NCBI GenBank assembly: GCA_008727115.1
Contig: CP044131.1
Span: forward strand, 3,534,001 to 3,598,000
Length of the DNA stretch: 64,000 bases
From: Comamonas testosteroni
GTDB taxonomy: Bacteria > Pseudomonadota > Gammaproteobacteria > Burkholderiales > Burkholderiaceae_C
Reading direction: 5' to 3'
This document shows positions 18,181-29,400 of this stretch, one piece after another. Each line of letters starts with the position of its first letter. The first letter of the stretch is position 1. The translations under genes were made by a program, and so were the position numbers. The notes below the pieces were generated by a model. It searched no databases. It was given only the letters and a program-made list of their open reading frames with translations, and was not told the origin of the DNA.

Positions 18181-18948
18181 ATGTCTGAATCTCTGCCTGA
18201 ACAAGAAAGCATCCGCCTCGCCAAGCGCGTGGCGGAGCAAGAACAATGCTCGCGCCGCGAGGCCGAACTCCATATCGTTGCGGGCAACGTGCAGGTGGAC
18301 GGCAAAGTCGTGCAAGTGCCCGAAACCCGTGTGCGCGCCGCCCAGGTCGTGACTCTGCGCAAGGACGCCAAGCCCGAGGCCCTGCCGCCCGTCACCATCC
18401 TCATGAACAAGCCCGCAGGCATGACCCAGGGCCGCGCCTATGGCCGGGTGCGCAGCGCGCATTCGCTGCTGAGTCAGGACACCAAGGCCCAGCTCGACAC
18501 GCCCATGCCGCAGCTGGTGCTCGACCATCACTTCAAGAATCTGGAATCGTTTCTGACGATTCCCGTGCCTGCCAGCGGTCTCATCGTCTACACCCAGGAC
18601 AAACGCATTGCGCGCAAGCTGGGCGAAGAAGGCCAATGGCTGGAGCAGGAAATCATCGTCGGCGTGGAAGGTCAGATGGTCGAAGACGGCCTGGACATCC
18701 TCTACGAAGGCCTGCCCATTCCTGGTGGCAACGGCCACCGCCGCATGCCGCCCTGCCATGTCAGCTGGCAAAACGAAGGTCATCTGCGCTTTGCACTCAA
18801 GGGCATTGCGCCCGAAGAGATCGAGAAGATGTGCGCGGCCATCGGTCTGCAGGTCACCAGCATGCGCCGCCTGCGTATCGGCCGTGTGGCCATGGCCAAG
18901 GTTCCAGAAGGCCAGTGGCGCTATCTGATGCCCTGGGAGCGCTTCTAA
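18181..18948 (+). CDS. S4-domain protein of the RsuA/RluF pseudouridine-synthase family, probably catalytically degenerate
   Basis: A 255-residue protein. The N-terminal S4 RNA-binding domain (about 11-60, RLAKRVAEQEQCSRREAE) is clear. The remainder follows the pseudouridine-synthase plan: ILMNKPAGMTQG, a GLIVYTQDKRIARKLGEEGQWLEQE strand-helix, then a C-terminal VTSMRRLRIGRVAMAKVPEGQWRYL segment typical of RluF. The conserved GRLDxxSxG motif is replaced by FLTIPVPASG (124-133), so the catalytic Asp is missing. It may bind RNA without modifying it. A hairpin covers the start region. Confidence 0.85.
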   Translation: MSESLPEQESIRLAKRVAEQEQCSRREAELHIVAGNVQVDGKVVQVPETRVRAAQVVTLRKDAKPEALPPVTILMNKPAGMTQGRAYGRVRSAHSLLSQDTKAQLDTPMPQLVLDHHFKNLESFLTIPVPASGLIVYTQDKRIARKLGEEGQWLEQEIIVGVEGQMVEDGLDILYEGLPIPGGNGHRRMPPCHVSWQNEGHLRFALKGIAPEEIEKMCAAIGLQVTSMRRLRIGRVAMAKVPEGQWRYLMPWERF

Positions 18949-19100
18949 GCTTCCTAAGCGGCTGGTTACCCACCTTCAGTATCAATAAAAGGAGCTGGCA
19001 GCGCTTGTGAATCCTTCGTTTCAGATCGATTCATATCTGAAGTCGAGCAGGGACAATCGCTCCACGCTCTTTTTTTAATACTGCTCCAGCAAGCATCATC

Positions 19101-19135
19101 AAAAAAAAGAGCTTCCAGCGCTGGAAGCTCTTTTT
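19101..19135. terminator. Bidirectional intrinsic terminator between rnpB and the S4 gene
   Basis: The perfect palindrome GAGCTTCCAGCGCTGGAAGCTC spans 19109-19130, with eight A on the left and five T on the right. It can end rnpB (minus) and plus-strand readthrough. The AGCGCT centre resembles the short repeat family. Confidence 0.85.
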
Positions 19136-19147
19136 CATGGAATAAGT

Positions 19148-19487
19148 GTGAAGTGCGCCGATAAGCCGGATTCTGTGCACAACGGTTGCCCGCCATGTGA
19201 CCGCCATTAATCTTGGCTGCCAGTCGCCTGACAGCTCGGTGCTACCTACCCGCACACTCCGGGGGCCCCGTCAACGTGTGCCTACTTGGTATTGCTGCGC
19301 GTAGAGATTGCCCGTTTCACCCTGGTTGGTCTGCCTTGCGGCACTCCTGCCAGACTCGTCTCTGTTGCTCTGATCCTCACCTCACGGTGGACAGCTGTTA
19401 GCTGCTACGCCGCCCTATGCAGTCCGGACGTTCCTCCAGTACGGCCTTTCGGCACTTGTACCAGCGGCGGTCTAGCCCACTTCACGG
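19148..19487 (-). ncRNA. rnpB: RNase P RNA (M1 RNA)
   Basis: About 340 nt, bacterial type A. The 5' strand GTGAAGTG (19485-19478) pairs with CACTTCAC (19155-19148) to form P1. Near the 5' end is the conserved GAGGAACGTCCGGAC box, and near the 3' end the CCGGCTTATCGG box; the GGGTGAAACGGGC segment is also typical. Both ends are estimates to within a few bases. A GATAAT -10-like hexamer lies at 19498-19493, directly after the AraC stop, so the promoter overlaps the end of that gene. It processes tRNA 5' ends. Confidence 0.95.
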
Positions 19488-19504
19488 CGCGCATTATCTC
19501 GCGT

Positions 19505-20329
19505 TCACAAAGAGCTTGCACAGAACTCACGCCGAAACTGCTCGGGCGGCAGGCCGGATTCGCGCTGAAACATGGCGATAAAGGCCGACGGCGTGCTGTA
19601 GCCCAGGTCGTAAGCGATCTGCTGCACGGTGTGCCCAGCCTCCAGCGCATCGATGGCCTGCAGATAGCGCATGCGCTGGCGCCACTCGCCCAGACTCATG
19701 CCCAGCTCGGCCTGACAGTGGCGGGCCAGCGTGCGCTCGGTCATGTGCACGGTCTGCGCCCAGTCCGCCAGGCTGCGGTGGTCGTCGGGCTGGGAGCGCA
19801 TGGCATCCAGCACCTGCACCAGCGCCGGGTGGCGCGCCACGGGCAAAAAGCTCAGCTCCAGCGGTGTGGCACAGAGCTGGTCGTGCACCACCTGCGCCAG
19901 CCGCAGATCGGCCGCCGTTGCCGGAATCTGCACGCCGCGCATGCCAAAGTCCAGCAAGATGGCGCGAATGATGGGGCCGATGGGCATGCAGCCCGGCTGC
20001 TGCGGCAGGGCCGCGCACAGCGCCGGTGCCAGATAGACCGAGCGGTATTGCACCGCATGGCGCAGGTAGCAGCTGTGCACCACGCCAGGCGGAATCCACA
20101 CCCCGTGCTGGGGCGGGCACAGGATGTTGCCCGTGGGCACCTCCATGCTCAGGCTGCCGTGCGAGGCGTAATTCAGATGCCCCCAGCGGTGGCTATGCGG
20201 CGGCGCCTCACTGTGGGCGCCGAATTCGTCATAGCGAAAGTAATAGTCACCACGCACTTTTTCGGTGTCCAGAATGGTGACCGGATGGCGTGTTTCCGCC
20301 TGTTCAGCGGTGGCAGCAAAGCTCGGCAT
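19505..20329 (-). CDS. AraC-family transcriptional regulator
   Basis: A 274-residue regulator with an N-terminal cupin-like sensing domain (HSHRWGHLNYASHGSL, WIPPGVVHSC) and a C-terminal double helix-turn-helix (about 180-270: SLADWAQTVHMTERTLARHCQ, and VQQIAYDLGYSTPSAFIAMFQRESGLPPEQFR). It is divergent from the EamA exporter with a 93-bp gap, so it probably controls that gene. The inducer is unknown. Its 3' end overlaps the likely rnpB promoter. Confidence 0.92.
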   Translation of the reverse strand: MPSFAATAEQAETRHPVTILDTEKVRGDYYFRYDEFGAHSEAPPHSHRWGHLNYASHGSLSMEVPTGNILCPPQHGVWIPPGVVHSCYLRHAVQYRSVYLAPALCAALPQQPGCMPIGPIIRAILLDFGMRGVQIPATAADLRLAQVVHDQLCATPLELSFLPVARHPALVQVLDAMRSQPDDHRSLADWAQTVHMTERTLARHCQAELGMSLGEWRQRMRYLQAIDALEAGHTVQQIAYDLGYSTPSAFIAMFQRESGLPPEQFRREFCASSL

Positions 20330-20422
20330 GGTCTTCGTCCGGTTGGGGCTATCGTTTGTCTGAAATCAGCAATGCACTTCAAAACCGTCAAGGCATGATA
20401 GATCCCATCAAGGAGTTTCATC

Positions 20423-21322
20423 ATGGGTGCGTATTTATTACCGCTGGGCGCGGTGCTGATCTGGTCGATCAACACCGTGGTCAGCAAACTGGCCGCTGAC
20501 AGCATCAGCGCCGCCGAAATCGGCTTTTTTCGCTGGGTGGTGGCCGCAGTGATTTTTACGCCGTTTCTCTTGCCCTCCATCTGGCGCAAGCGTGCGGTGA
20601 TCAAGCCCCTGCTGCCCAAAATTCTGGCGCTGGGCGTGCTGGGCATGGTCATCTACCAAAGCCTGGCCTATTACGCAGCCCACTACACCACGGCCACGCA
20701 CATGGGCATCATCGGCTCGCTCACGCCCATGCTGGTACTGGCGCTGGCCGTCTTCATGCTGGGCCAGCCGCTGACGCGCGGCGGCATCTGGGGCTCATTG
20801 CTGGCCATTGTGGGCGTCGCTCTCGTGGTCTCATCGGGCAAGCTGAGTTCTCTGGCTTCGGAAGGACTGAACCTGGGCGACGCCATGATGTTCATGGCCA
20901 TGCTGTCGTATGCGGTCTACAACATCTTGCTCAAACGCTGGCCCATGCCCCAGCTCGCCACGCTTGAGCTGCTGTATCTGCAGGTGCTGGTCGCCGTCAT
21001 CGTGCAGTTTCCGCTCTATCTTTTCTCACCCAAGACAGGGCTTAATGCCAGCAATCTTCCACTGGTCGGTTTTGCCGGAGTCATGGCCTCTATTGCTGCG
21101 CCTTTGCTGTGGATGAAGGCCGTGCAGACACTGGGGCCGGGGCGCTCCAGCATGTTCTTCAACCTGATCCCCGTATTTACCGCCCTGATTGCAGCTTTCG
21201 CCCTGCACGAGCCGCTGGCGGCCTACCACGCCGTAGGCGGTGTCATGACAGTCGCCGGACTGCTGCTGGCAGAGCTGTGGAAAACGCCGCTGATGCGTCG
21301 CAAACCGCTGCAGGCTCAATAG
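20423..21322 (+). CDS. EamA/DMT-superfamily membrane transporter
   Basis: A 299-residue inner-membrane protein with about ten hydrophobic segments in two EamA repeats, the usual architecture of drug/metabolite exporters. The second repeat shows the family pattern of the GPGRSSMFFNLIPVFTALIAAFALHEPL type. AAGGAG lies six bases before the ATG. The substrate is unknown; exported amino acids or metabolites are common for this group. Likely controlled by the divergent AraC regulator. Confidence 0.9.
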   Translation: MGAYLLPLGAVLIWSINTVVSKLAADSISAAEIGFFRWVVAAVIFTPFLLPSIWRKRAVIKPLLPKILALGVLGMVIYQSLAYYAAHYTTATHMGIIGSLTPMLVLALAVFMLGQPLTRGGIWGSLLAIVGVALVVSSGKLSSLASEGLNLGDAMMFMAMLSYAVYNILLKRWPMPQLATLELLYLQVLVAVIVQFPLYLFSPKTGLNASNLPLVGFAGVMASIAAPLLWMKAVQTLGPGRSSMFFNLIPVFTALIAAFALHEPLAAYHAVGGVMTVAGLLLAELWKTPLMRRKPLQAQ

Positions 21323-21376
21323 CATTTGACGACCTCGAAGGTGCTTCACCCAAGAGGTCGCCAGCACGACCTGGAT

Positions 21377-21538
21377 TCAAGTCAGCAAGTTGAGAATGGC
21401 GTAGCTCATGAGCGAAAGCAGGCTGACCACTGACACCAGCATGACCCATGGTCCCCAGCGCTGCTCGCGCCAGGAAAAACCCACCAGCAGGGACACGCAG
21501 CACAGTCCGAGCAGCGTCAAAGTCATGTTGAAAGACAT
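21377..21538 (-). CDS. Small two-helix membrane protein
   Basis: A 53-residue ORF with two hydrophobic segments (about 5-20 and 29-49) joined by the short loop SWREQRWGPW. The ATG at 21538 is preceded by AAGGAGG ten bases upstream, which is why I prefer it to a start 19 codons earlier. I recognise no family. It sits convergent to the EamA gene and divergent from cysK; the strong ribosome-binding site is the main evidence that it is real. Confidence 0.6.
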   Translation of the reverse strand: MSFNMTLTLLGLCCVSLLVGFSWREQRWGPWVMLVSVVSLLSLMSYAILNLLT

Positions 21539-21716
21539 CAGAAAAGGGCCTCCTTGAAAAGCAATCGGCGCATGGCCTCGCCATGCGTCCAGCATAGAGC
21601 AAGCATGCCAGCACCGTCTTGACTTGCGACAAGAATATTCATATTCCAGCCAGGCAGATCAACTGCGCCACAATGCAGGTTTCGGGCGGATTTGCCCTTT
21701 TCACCTTGGAGACTTC

Positions 21717-22637
21717 ATGAAGTTCGACAACGTTCTGCAAACCATTGGCAACACGCCCGTCATCCATATCAACCGTTTGTTCGGCGACAACACCAATGTC
21801 TGGATCAAGTCCGAGCGCGGCAACCCCGGTGGCTCCATCAAGGACCGCATTGCCCTGGCCATGGTGGAAGAGGCGGAGAAGTCCGGAGCCCTGAAGCCCG
21901 GCGGCGTCATCATCGAGCCCACCAGCGGCAACACCGGCGTGGGTCTGGCCCTGGTCGCCGCCGTCAAGGGCTACAAGCTGATTCTGGTCATGCCCGAGAG
22001 CATGAGCATCGAGCGCCGTCGCCTGATGCTGGCCTACGGCGCATCGTTTGACCTGACGCCCAAGGAAAAGGGCATGAAGGGGGCCATCGCCCGTGCGCAG
22101 GAGCTGGCCGAAAAAACACCCGGCGCCTGGATTCCCCAGCAGTTTGAAAACCCCGCCAACGTCGCTGTCCACGCGGCCACCACAGCTCAGGAGATCCTGC
22201 GCGACTTTCCTGACGGCCTGGATGCCTTCATCACCGGCGTGGGCACGGGTGGCCACCTCAGCGGCGTCGCCAAGGTACTCAAGGCCCAGTGGCCCAACCT
22301 CAAGGTCTATGCCGTAGAGCCCGCTGCGTCTCCCGTGATCTCGGGCGGCCAGCCTGCACCCCACCCTATTCAAGGGATTGGCGCCGGCTTCATTCCCAAG
22401 AATCTGGACGTCAGCCTGCTGGACGGCGTGATCCAGGTCGAGGGCGAACCCGCCCGCGAATATGCGCGCCGCATGGCCACAGAGGAAGGTCTGTTGGTCG
22501 GCATCTCCTCCGGCGCGACTCTGGCTGCCATTGCCCAGAAACTGCCCGAGCTGCCTGCAGGCGCCAAGGTGCTGGGCTTTGCCTATGACACCGGCGAGCG
22601 CTACCTGTCGGTGGAAGGCTTCTTGCCAAGCGCCTGA
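21717..22637 (+). CDS. cysK: Cysteine synthase A (O-acetylserine sulfhydrylase)
   Basis: A PLP enzyme joining O-acetylserine and sulfide to make cysteine. The 306-residue protein has the PLP-lysine motif [11 protein letters not shown], the substrate loop [12 protein letters not shown], the glycine-rich [10 protein letters not shown] phosphate loop and the GIGAGFIP segment. MSIERRRLM and KGMKGAI match CysK rather than CysM. The ATG at 21717 has GGAG six bases upstream; the longer frame upstream has no similarity. Confidence 0.93.
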   Translation: MKFDNVLQTIGNTPVIHINRLFGDNTNVWIKSERGNPGGSIKDRIALAMVEEAEKSGALKPGGVIIEPTSGNTGVGLALVAAVKGYKLILVMPESMSIERRRLMLAYGASFDLTPKEKGMKGAIARAQELAEKTPGAWIPQQFENPANVAVHAATTAQEILRDFPDGLDAFITGVGTGGHLSGVAKVLKAQWPNLKVYAVEPAASPVISGGQPAPHPIQGIGAGFIPKNLDVSLLDGVIQVEGEPAREYARRMATEEGLLVGISSGATLAAIAQKLPELPAGAKVLGFAYDTGERYLSVEGFLPSA

Positions 22638-22648
22638 TTGGGCTGATT

Positions 22649-22674
22649 ACGCCGCTCTCCTGGGCGGCGTTTTT
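22649..22674 (+). terminator. Intrinsic terminator after cysK
   Basis: ACGCCGC (22649-22655) pairs with GCGGCGT (22664-22670), followed by TTTT. It lies 12 bases past the cysK stop. Confidence 0.85.
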
Positions 22675-22831
22675 CATGCCTGCCGTACAGGCTCTCGCCA
22701 CGCACTCGCACGGTCATGCATCAATGGCCCATGGCACAAGCGGTCATCCCGTTTTTTTGACACCAATCCGGGCCGCTCCCCTACCATGGAGACAAGATAT
22801 GCCACTGGCATGAACCGGGAGTATTTCCATC

Positions 22832-24673
<1,842 letters not shown>

Positions 24674-24701
24674 CAAACCACCGAAAAAAATCAAAGAAAA
24701 T

Positions 24702-24742
24702 GAGCTGTAACGCTCCCCCACAAAGCGTTAACAGCTCTTTTT
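24702..24742 (+). terminator. Intrinsic terminator after the ABC exporter
   Basis: GAGCTGTAACGCT (24702-24714) pairs with AGCGTTAACAGCTC (24724-24737, one bulge), then TTTTT. The arms resemble the short dispersed repeat in inverted arrangement. Confidence 0.8.
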
Positions 24743-24844
24743 ATAAGAGCACCAAACGGTAGCCGCTTTCTATCTAGTCCACTCGCAGCAAGACGCGGCA
24801 CAGCTGGCTTGCAAGAATGGGCTCCCTTCTAAAAGCAAGCACCC

Positions 24845-25111
24845 ATGAGCATCGAACTTCCCAAGCACGCACAGCAGCAAGCCATCACCTCCATTGAGCG
24901 CTACTTTCGCGAAAACATGGACGAGCCGATTGGCAATATGCAGTCCGGCGCATTGCTGAACTTCTTTCTCGCCGAGATCGGCCCCAGCATCTACAACCAG
25001 GCCGTGGCCGATGTGCAGGAGAACCTGCAGGCCAGGCTGCAGGAGCTGGACTATGAAGTGGGCAAGGAAGAGTTCGGCTACTGGACTGCCAAGCGCACGG
25101 CGCGCCGCTGA
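24845..25111 (+). CDS. DUF2164 family protein
   Basis: An 88-residue soluble protein. The pattern ELPKHAQQQAITSIERYFRENMDEPIGNMQSGALLNFFLAEIGPSIYNQAV is the DUF2164 signature. Function unknown. It precedes sbcD by 60 bp on the same strand. Confidence 0.85.
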   Translation: MSIELPKHAQQQAITSIERYFRENMDEPIGNMQSGALLNFFLAEIGPSIYNQAVADVQENLQARLQELDYEVGKEEFGYWTAKRTARR

Positions 25112-25171
25112 CATCTGCTGTCAGGCCGCTTGTTCTGATGCAGGAGTCTCTATGCCTCGTAACATCGGCCT

Positions 25172-26416
25172 ATGCGCATCCTCCACACCTCCGACTGGCA
25201 TCTGGGCCAACACTTCATGGGCCACAGCCGTCAGGCCGAGCACCAGGCCCTGATCGACTGGCTGCTGATACAGACCCAGACCCATGCCGTGGACGCCGTG
25301 CTGATCGCCGGCGACATCTTCGACACCGGTGCCCCGCCCAGCTATGCGCGCGAGCTCTATAACCAGCTCATCGTGGGCCTGCACGATAGCGGTGTGGCCC
25401 TGCTGCTGCTGGCGGGAAACCACGACTCGGTCAGCGTGCTGGACGAAAGCCGCGAGCTGCTGGGCTACCTGGGCACGCAAGTGATCAGCTCGACCGGCGA
25501 CGACGCCCAGCATGTCATCACCCTGCCCCTGCGCGTTACACCCAAAGCTCCGGGCTGCATCGTCTGCGCCCTGCCCTTCATTCGCCCGCGCGATGTGCAG
25601 CAAAGCCAGGCCGGCCAAAGCGCACAAGACAAGCAGCAGGCGCTGCAGACCGCCATTGCCGCCACCTACCAGCGCGTCTATGCCGCCGCCCAGCAAAAGC
25701 AGGCCGAACTACAGGCCAGCACCGGCCAGCACCTTCCCATCATCGCCACCGGCCACCTGACCACCGTGGGCGCCAGCAGCAATGAATCGGTGCGCGAGAT
25801 CTATGTGGGCGCGCTCGAAGCCTTTCCCACCAACGCCTTCCCGCCCGCCAGCTATATCGCGCTGGGCCACATCCACAAGCCCCAGTTCGTCGGCGGGCTG
25901 GAGCACATTCGCTACAGTGGCTCGCCCATTGCACTGGGTTTTGACGAAGCTAGGCAGACCAAGCAGGTGCTGCTGGTCGATGTGAATGCCGATGGTCTGC
26001 AGACCGTCACCGCCCTGCCCGTGCCGGTGTTTCAACCCATGGCCTCGATCACCGGCACGCTGGCGCAAATGCCAGAGCTGCTGAAATCCGCCTCGGCCCA
26101 AGCCCACAGCAACCTGCCGGTGTGGCTGGAGGTGACGGTACAGGAAGACGACTATCTGGCCGACCTCACGGCACGCGTGCAGACCATGGCCGAGTCACTG
26201 CCCGTGGAGATTCTGCGCATCAAGCGCCAGCGCGGCACTGCCGCCGCGCAGCTGGGCAGCGAGGCACGAGAGTCGCTCGATGAACTATCGCCGCTGGACG
26301 TGTTCGAGCGTCGCCTGGCACAGGAAAGCCTGGAGCCGCCGCTGCAGGCCACGCTGACCGAGCGCTACCGGCAAGTGCTGCACAGCCTCAGTGACGAGCA
26401 AGGAGCTGCAGCATGA
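25172..26416 (+). CDS. sbcD: SbcD, nuclease subunit of the SbcCD exonuclease
   Basis: Mn-dependent nuclease (Mre11 orthologue) that with SbcC cuts hairpins and DNA ends. The 414-residue protein carries the phosphoesterase motifs SDWHLG, GDIFD, GNHD and GHIHKP in order, then a capping domain. MRILHTSDWHLGQ is the family's standard start. The stop overlaps the sbcC ATG (ATGA), so the two are coupled. Confidence 0.96.
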   Translation: MRILHTSDWHLGQHFMGHSRQAEHQALIDWLLIQTQTHAVDAVLIAGDIFDTGAPPSYARELYNQLIVGLHDSGVALLLLAGNHDSVSVLDESRELLGYLGTQVISSTGDDAQHVITLPLRVTPKAPGCIVCALPFIRPRDVQQSQAGQSAQDKQQALQTAIAATYQRVYAAAQQKQAELQASTGQHLPIIATGHLTTVGASSNESVREIYVGALEAFPTNAFPPASYIALGHIHKPQFVGGLEHIRYSGSPIALGFDEARQTKQVLLVDVNADGLQTVTALPVPVFQPMASITGTLAQMPELLKSASAQAHSNLPVWLEVTVQEDDYLADLTARVQTMAESLPVEILRIKRQRGTAAAQLGSEARESLDELSPLDVFERRLAQESLEPPLQATLTERYRQVLHSLSDEQGAAA

Positions 26417-29400
26417 GAATTCTGAAGCTGCGCCTCAAGAACCTGAACTCGCTCAAGGGCGAGTGGAGCATCGACTTCAGCGCCCCCCCCTTTGCCGACA
26501 ACGGCCTGTTCGCCATTACCGGCCACACCGGCGCGGGCAAGTCCACGCTGCTTGATGCCATCTGTCTGGCGCTGTACCACGAGACTCCCCGCCTGGGCGG
26601 AGTCACCGGCAGCAGCAACGACCTGATGACGCGCCACACCTCCGACTGCCTTGCCGAGGTGGAGTTCGAAGTCAAAAGCCAGCGCTACCGCGCCTTCTGG
26701 AGCCAGCGCCGTGCACGCGACAAGAGCGACGGAGCCCTGCAATCGCCCAAGGTCGAGCTGGCTCAGATTGATGCGGACACTGGTGAAGGCCGCATCCTCA
26801 CCACACATCTCAAGGACAAGACCCGGCGCATTGCCGAAATCACCGGGCTGGACTTTGCGCGCTTTACCAAGTCCATGCTGCTGGCCCAGGGCGGCTTTGC
26901 GGCCTTTCTCAACGCCGATGCCAATGACCGCGCCGAGCTGCTGGAAGAGCTGACCGGCACCGATATCTACGGCCGTATCTCCGAAACCGTCTTTGCTCGC
27001 GCACGCGATGCACGTCAAGCCCTGGAAAAGCAGCAAGCCCAGGCCAACGGCATGCAACTGCTGGATGAGGCCACTCGCGCTGAGCTGAACACACAGGTTC
27101 ATCAGCTGCAAGCACAGCAGTCGGCGCTACAAACACGTCATCAGCAGCTGCAGGCCATACAGCAGTGGCAAAAGCAAATGCTGCACACCACGCAAGAAGT
27201 GGAGCAGGCATGCAGCGCACAGGCCCATGCACAACAAGCTTTGGACGATGCCGCTCCTGAGCTGCTGCGACTGCAAGCCCACGGCCCTGCTCTGGCCATT
27301 CAACCCATGCACCAGCGCTGGCAGCAGGCGCTGAGTCAGCAGCGCACGCAAGCCTCACTGCTGACTCAATTGCAGCAGCAATTGCATCAGGCCCAGGGCA
27401 CGCACTGGCACCTGCACCAGAACGCCAGTCGCCTGGCGGGCCATGCGCTAGAGCAGTCAACGCTGCAGCTGCAGCAGGCTCAAGCGCAAGAGTCCGATCT
27501 GGCGGCATGGCTGAAGACCCACTCCAGCCACGCACAGCTGGGAGAAAACCTCAGCGGCTGGCGCGTACAACTGCAGCAAAGCCAGCAGTTGCACCAACAA
27601 GCAGCGCAAGCCCAAGGCCTGCTCGATCAGTGGCAACAATCTGCGCTTCAACTTGAGCAGCAAAGCGCTGCACAAGCACAGCAATGCAGCACAGCAGCGC
27701 AGCAAGTTGCGCAGACCCAGACCCAACTCCAAGCTGCCGAGCAAGCCTTGCAGCAGCACCTGAGCCTTCACGGCAGCCTGAGCCAGTTGCGCTCGCACTG
27801 GCAAGATGCCGAGCGCCAGTTGCACCACTGGCAGCAGTTGCAAGAGCACGCCACCTTGCGCGCTCCTCTTGAGCAGCAACTGAAAATCAACGCACAGGCC
27901 TTGAGCTCCAACGAGGCCCGCCTTCAGGAACAAACCGCCGAGCGCGAAGCATTGCGCCAGCAGTACAAGACACTTCTGGCCACAGAGGCTGACAAGCAAA
28001 CCATGCTGCAGCAGGAGCGCCTGATCCAAAGCCTGCAGGAACACCGTGCCGCACTGCAGCCCGGTGAGGCCTGCCCGCTGTGCGGGTCTCATGAGCACCC
28101 CGCCATTGACAAATATGCGGCGCTGAATGTGTCTGCCGCCGCCGCGGCTTTGCAACAGGTGCAGGCGCAGTTGAAGGCGCTCCAGCATCAGGGCGAGCAG
28201 GTCAGCACCGCGCTGACCACCAGCCACAACCAGCAACAGCATTTGTACGAGCAGCGTGATGCCCTTGCCCAGCAAATGTCGCAGTGGCAAGCGCGCTGGT
28301 CCGCCTTGCGCGCGCAAGCGGCCTCACCCGTGGACGAGGCCGCCTGGCAGGACCTGGACGCATTGCTCACCGCCTGCGGCCAGGCCCGCCAGCAGATTGA
28401 AAAACTGCAGCAAGCCTTGATTCAGGCCGATGCGGCGGAGCAGCAACTGCGCAGCGCCAAGGAGGCTTGTCAGATCGCCTTGCAAAACCAGCAACAGGCA
28501 GAGCATGCACAGGCCAGCACCCGGCAGGCGCAGCAAAACCTTCAGGAGCAGCAGGCGCAGACAAGCAAGACACTGCAAGCCCTGCAGTTACAAGAAAGTG
28601 AACTGCAGACCCGACTGCAGACCGCCGTTGCCGCAGCCGGCTACGCACTGCCAGACAGCAGCCATGCAGAGCAGTGGATTGCCATGCGCCAGCAGGAATG
28701 GCAGCAATGGCAGCGCCAGCAGGAGGCCATGCACACACTGGGCCAGCAGATAGACGCACTGCAGCGCCAGTGCAGCCAGGCCCAGCAGGATGCGGTGCAT
28801 TGGCAGCAGCGCTGCGAAGCACTGCCGGCCTTGCCTGCCGACGCACCGAATGCATCTGCCTCACCCGCCTTGGCCTCCTTGCCCGATACGCTGCCGTCCT
28901 GCATCAGCTTGCTCACGCAAACGGCCCAGTCCCTGGCCACGCTGCAAGGACAGCACCAGCAGGCACAGGCCATGCTTGACCAGCTGCAGCAGACCGCACA
29001 GTACGCCCAGGACGACTGGTTGCAGGCGCTGCACAGCAGCCCTTTTGCGGACGATGAGCAGTACGCCAGCGCCCTGCTGCCCGATGCCGAACAGCAGCGG
29101 CTGCAGTCCCTCAGCGAGCAGTTGCACGGCACAGTGCAGCGCGCAGCCACCTTGCTGGCCGATGCCCGCCAGCGGCTTGCCGCACTGCAGGCGCAGACAC
29201 TCAGCGATGAAGCGCCCGAAACCATTACCGAGCAGGTCACGCAACTGGAAGCCGAGCGCGCCCAGCAGGCCGAGCAACTGGGCGCTCACCGTGCCCGCCT
29301 GAAGGATGACGATGCGCGCCGCACCGGCCAGCAGGCGCTGCTGGCCCAGATTGCCGAGCAGGAAAAGGACAGCGACCTGTGGCAGCGGCTGGACAGCCTG

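Noticed and set aside
19213-20398. Plus-strand ORFs across rnpB and the AraC gene
   Set aside because: They run through the RNase P RNA and the antisense of a clear AraC regulator.
27040-29100. CAG-rich repeats inside sbcC, considered as a microsatellite or unstable repeat
   Set aside because: They are Gln-rich coiled-coil codons without a long pure run.
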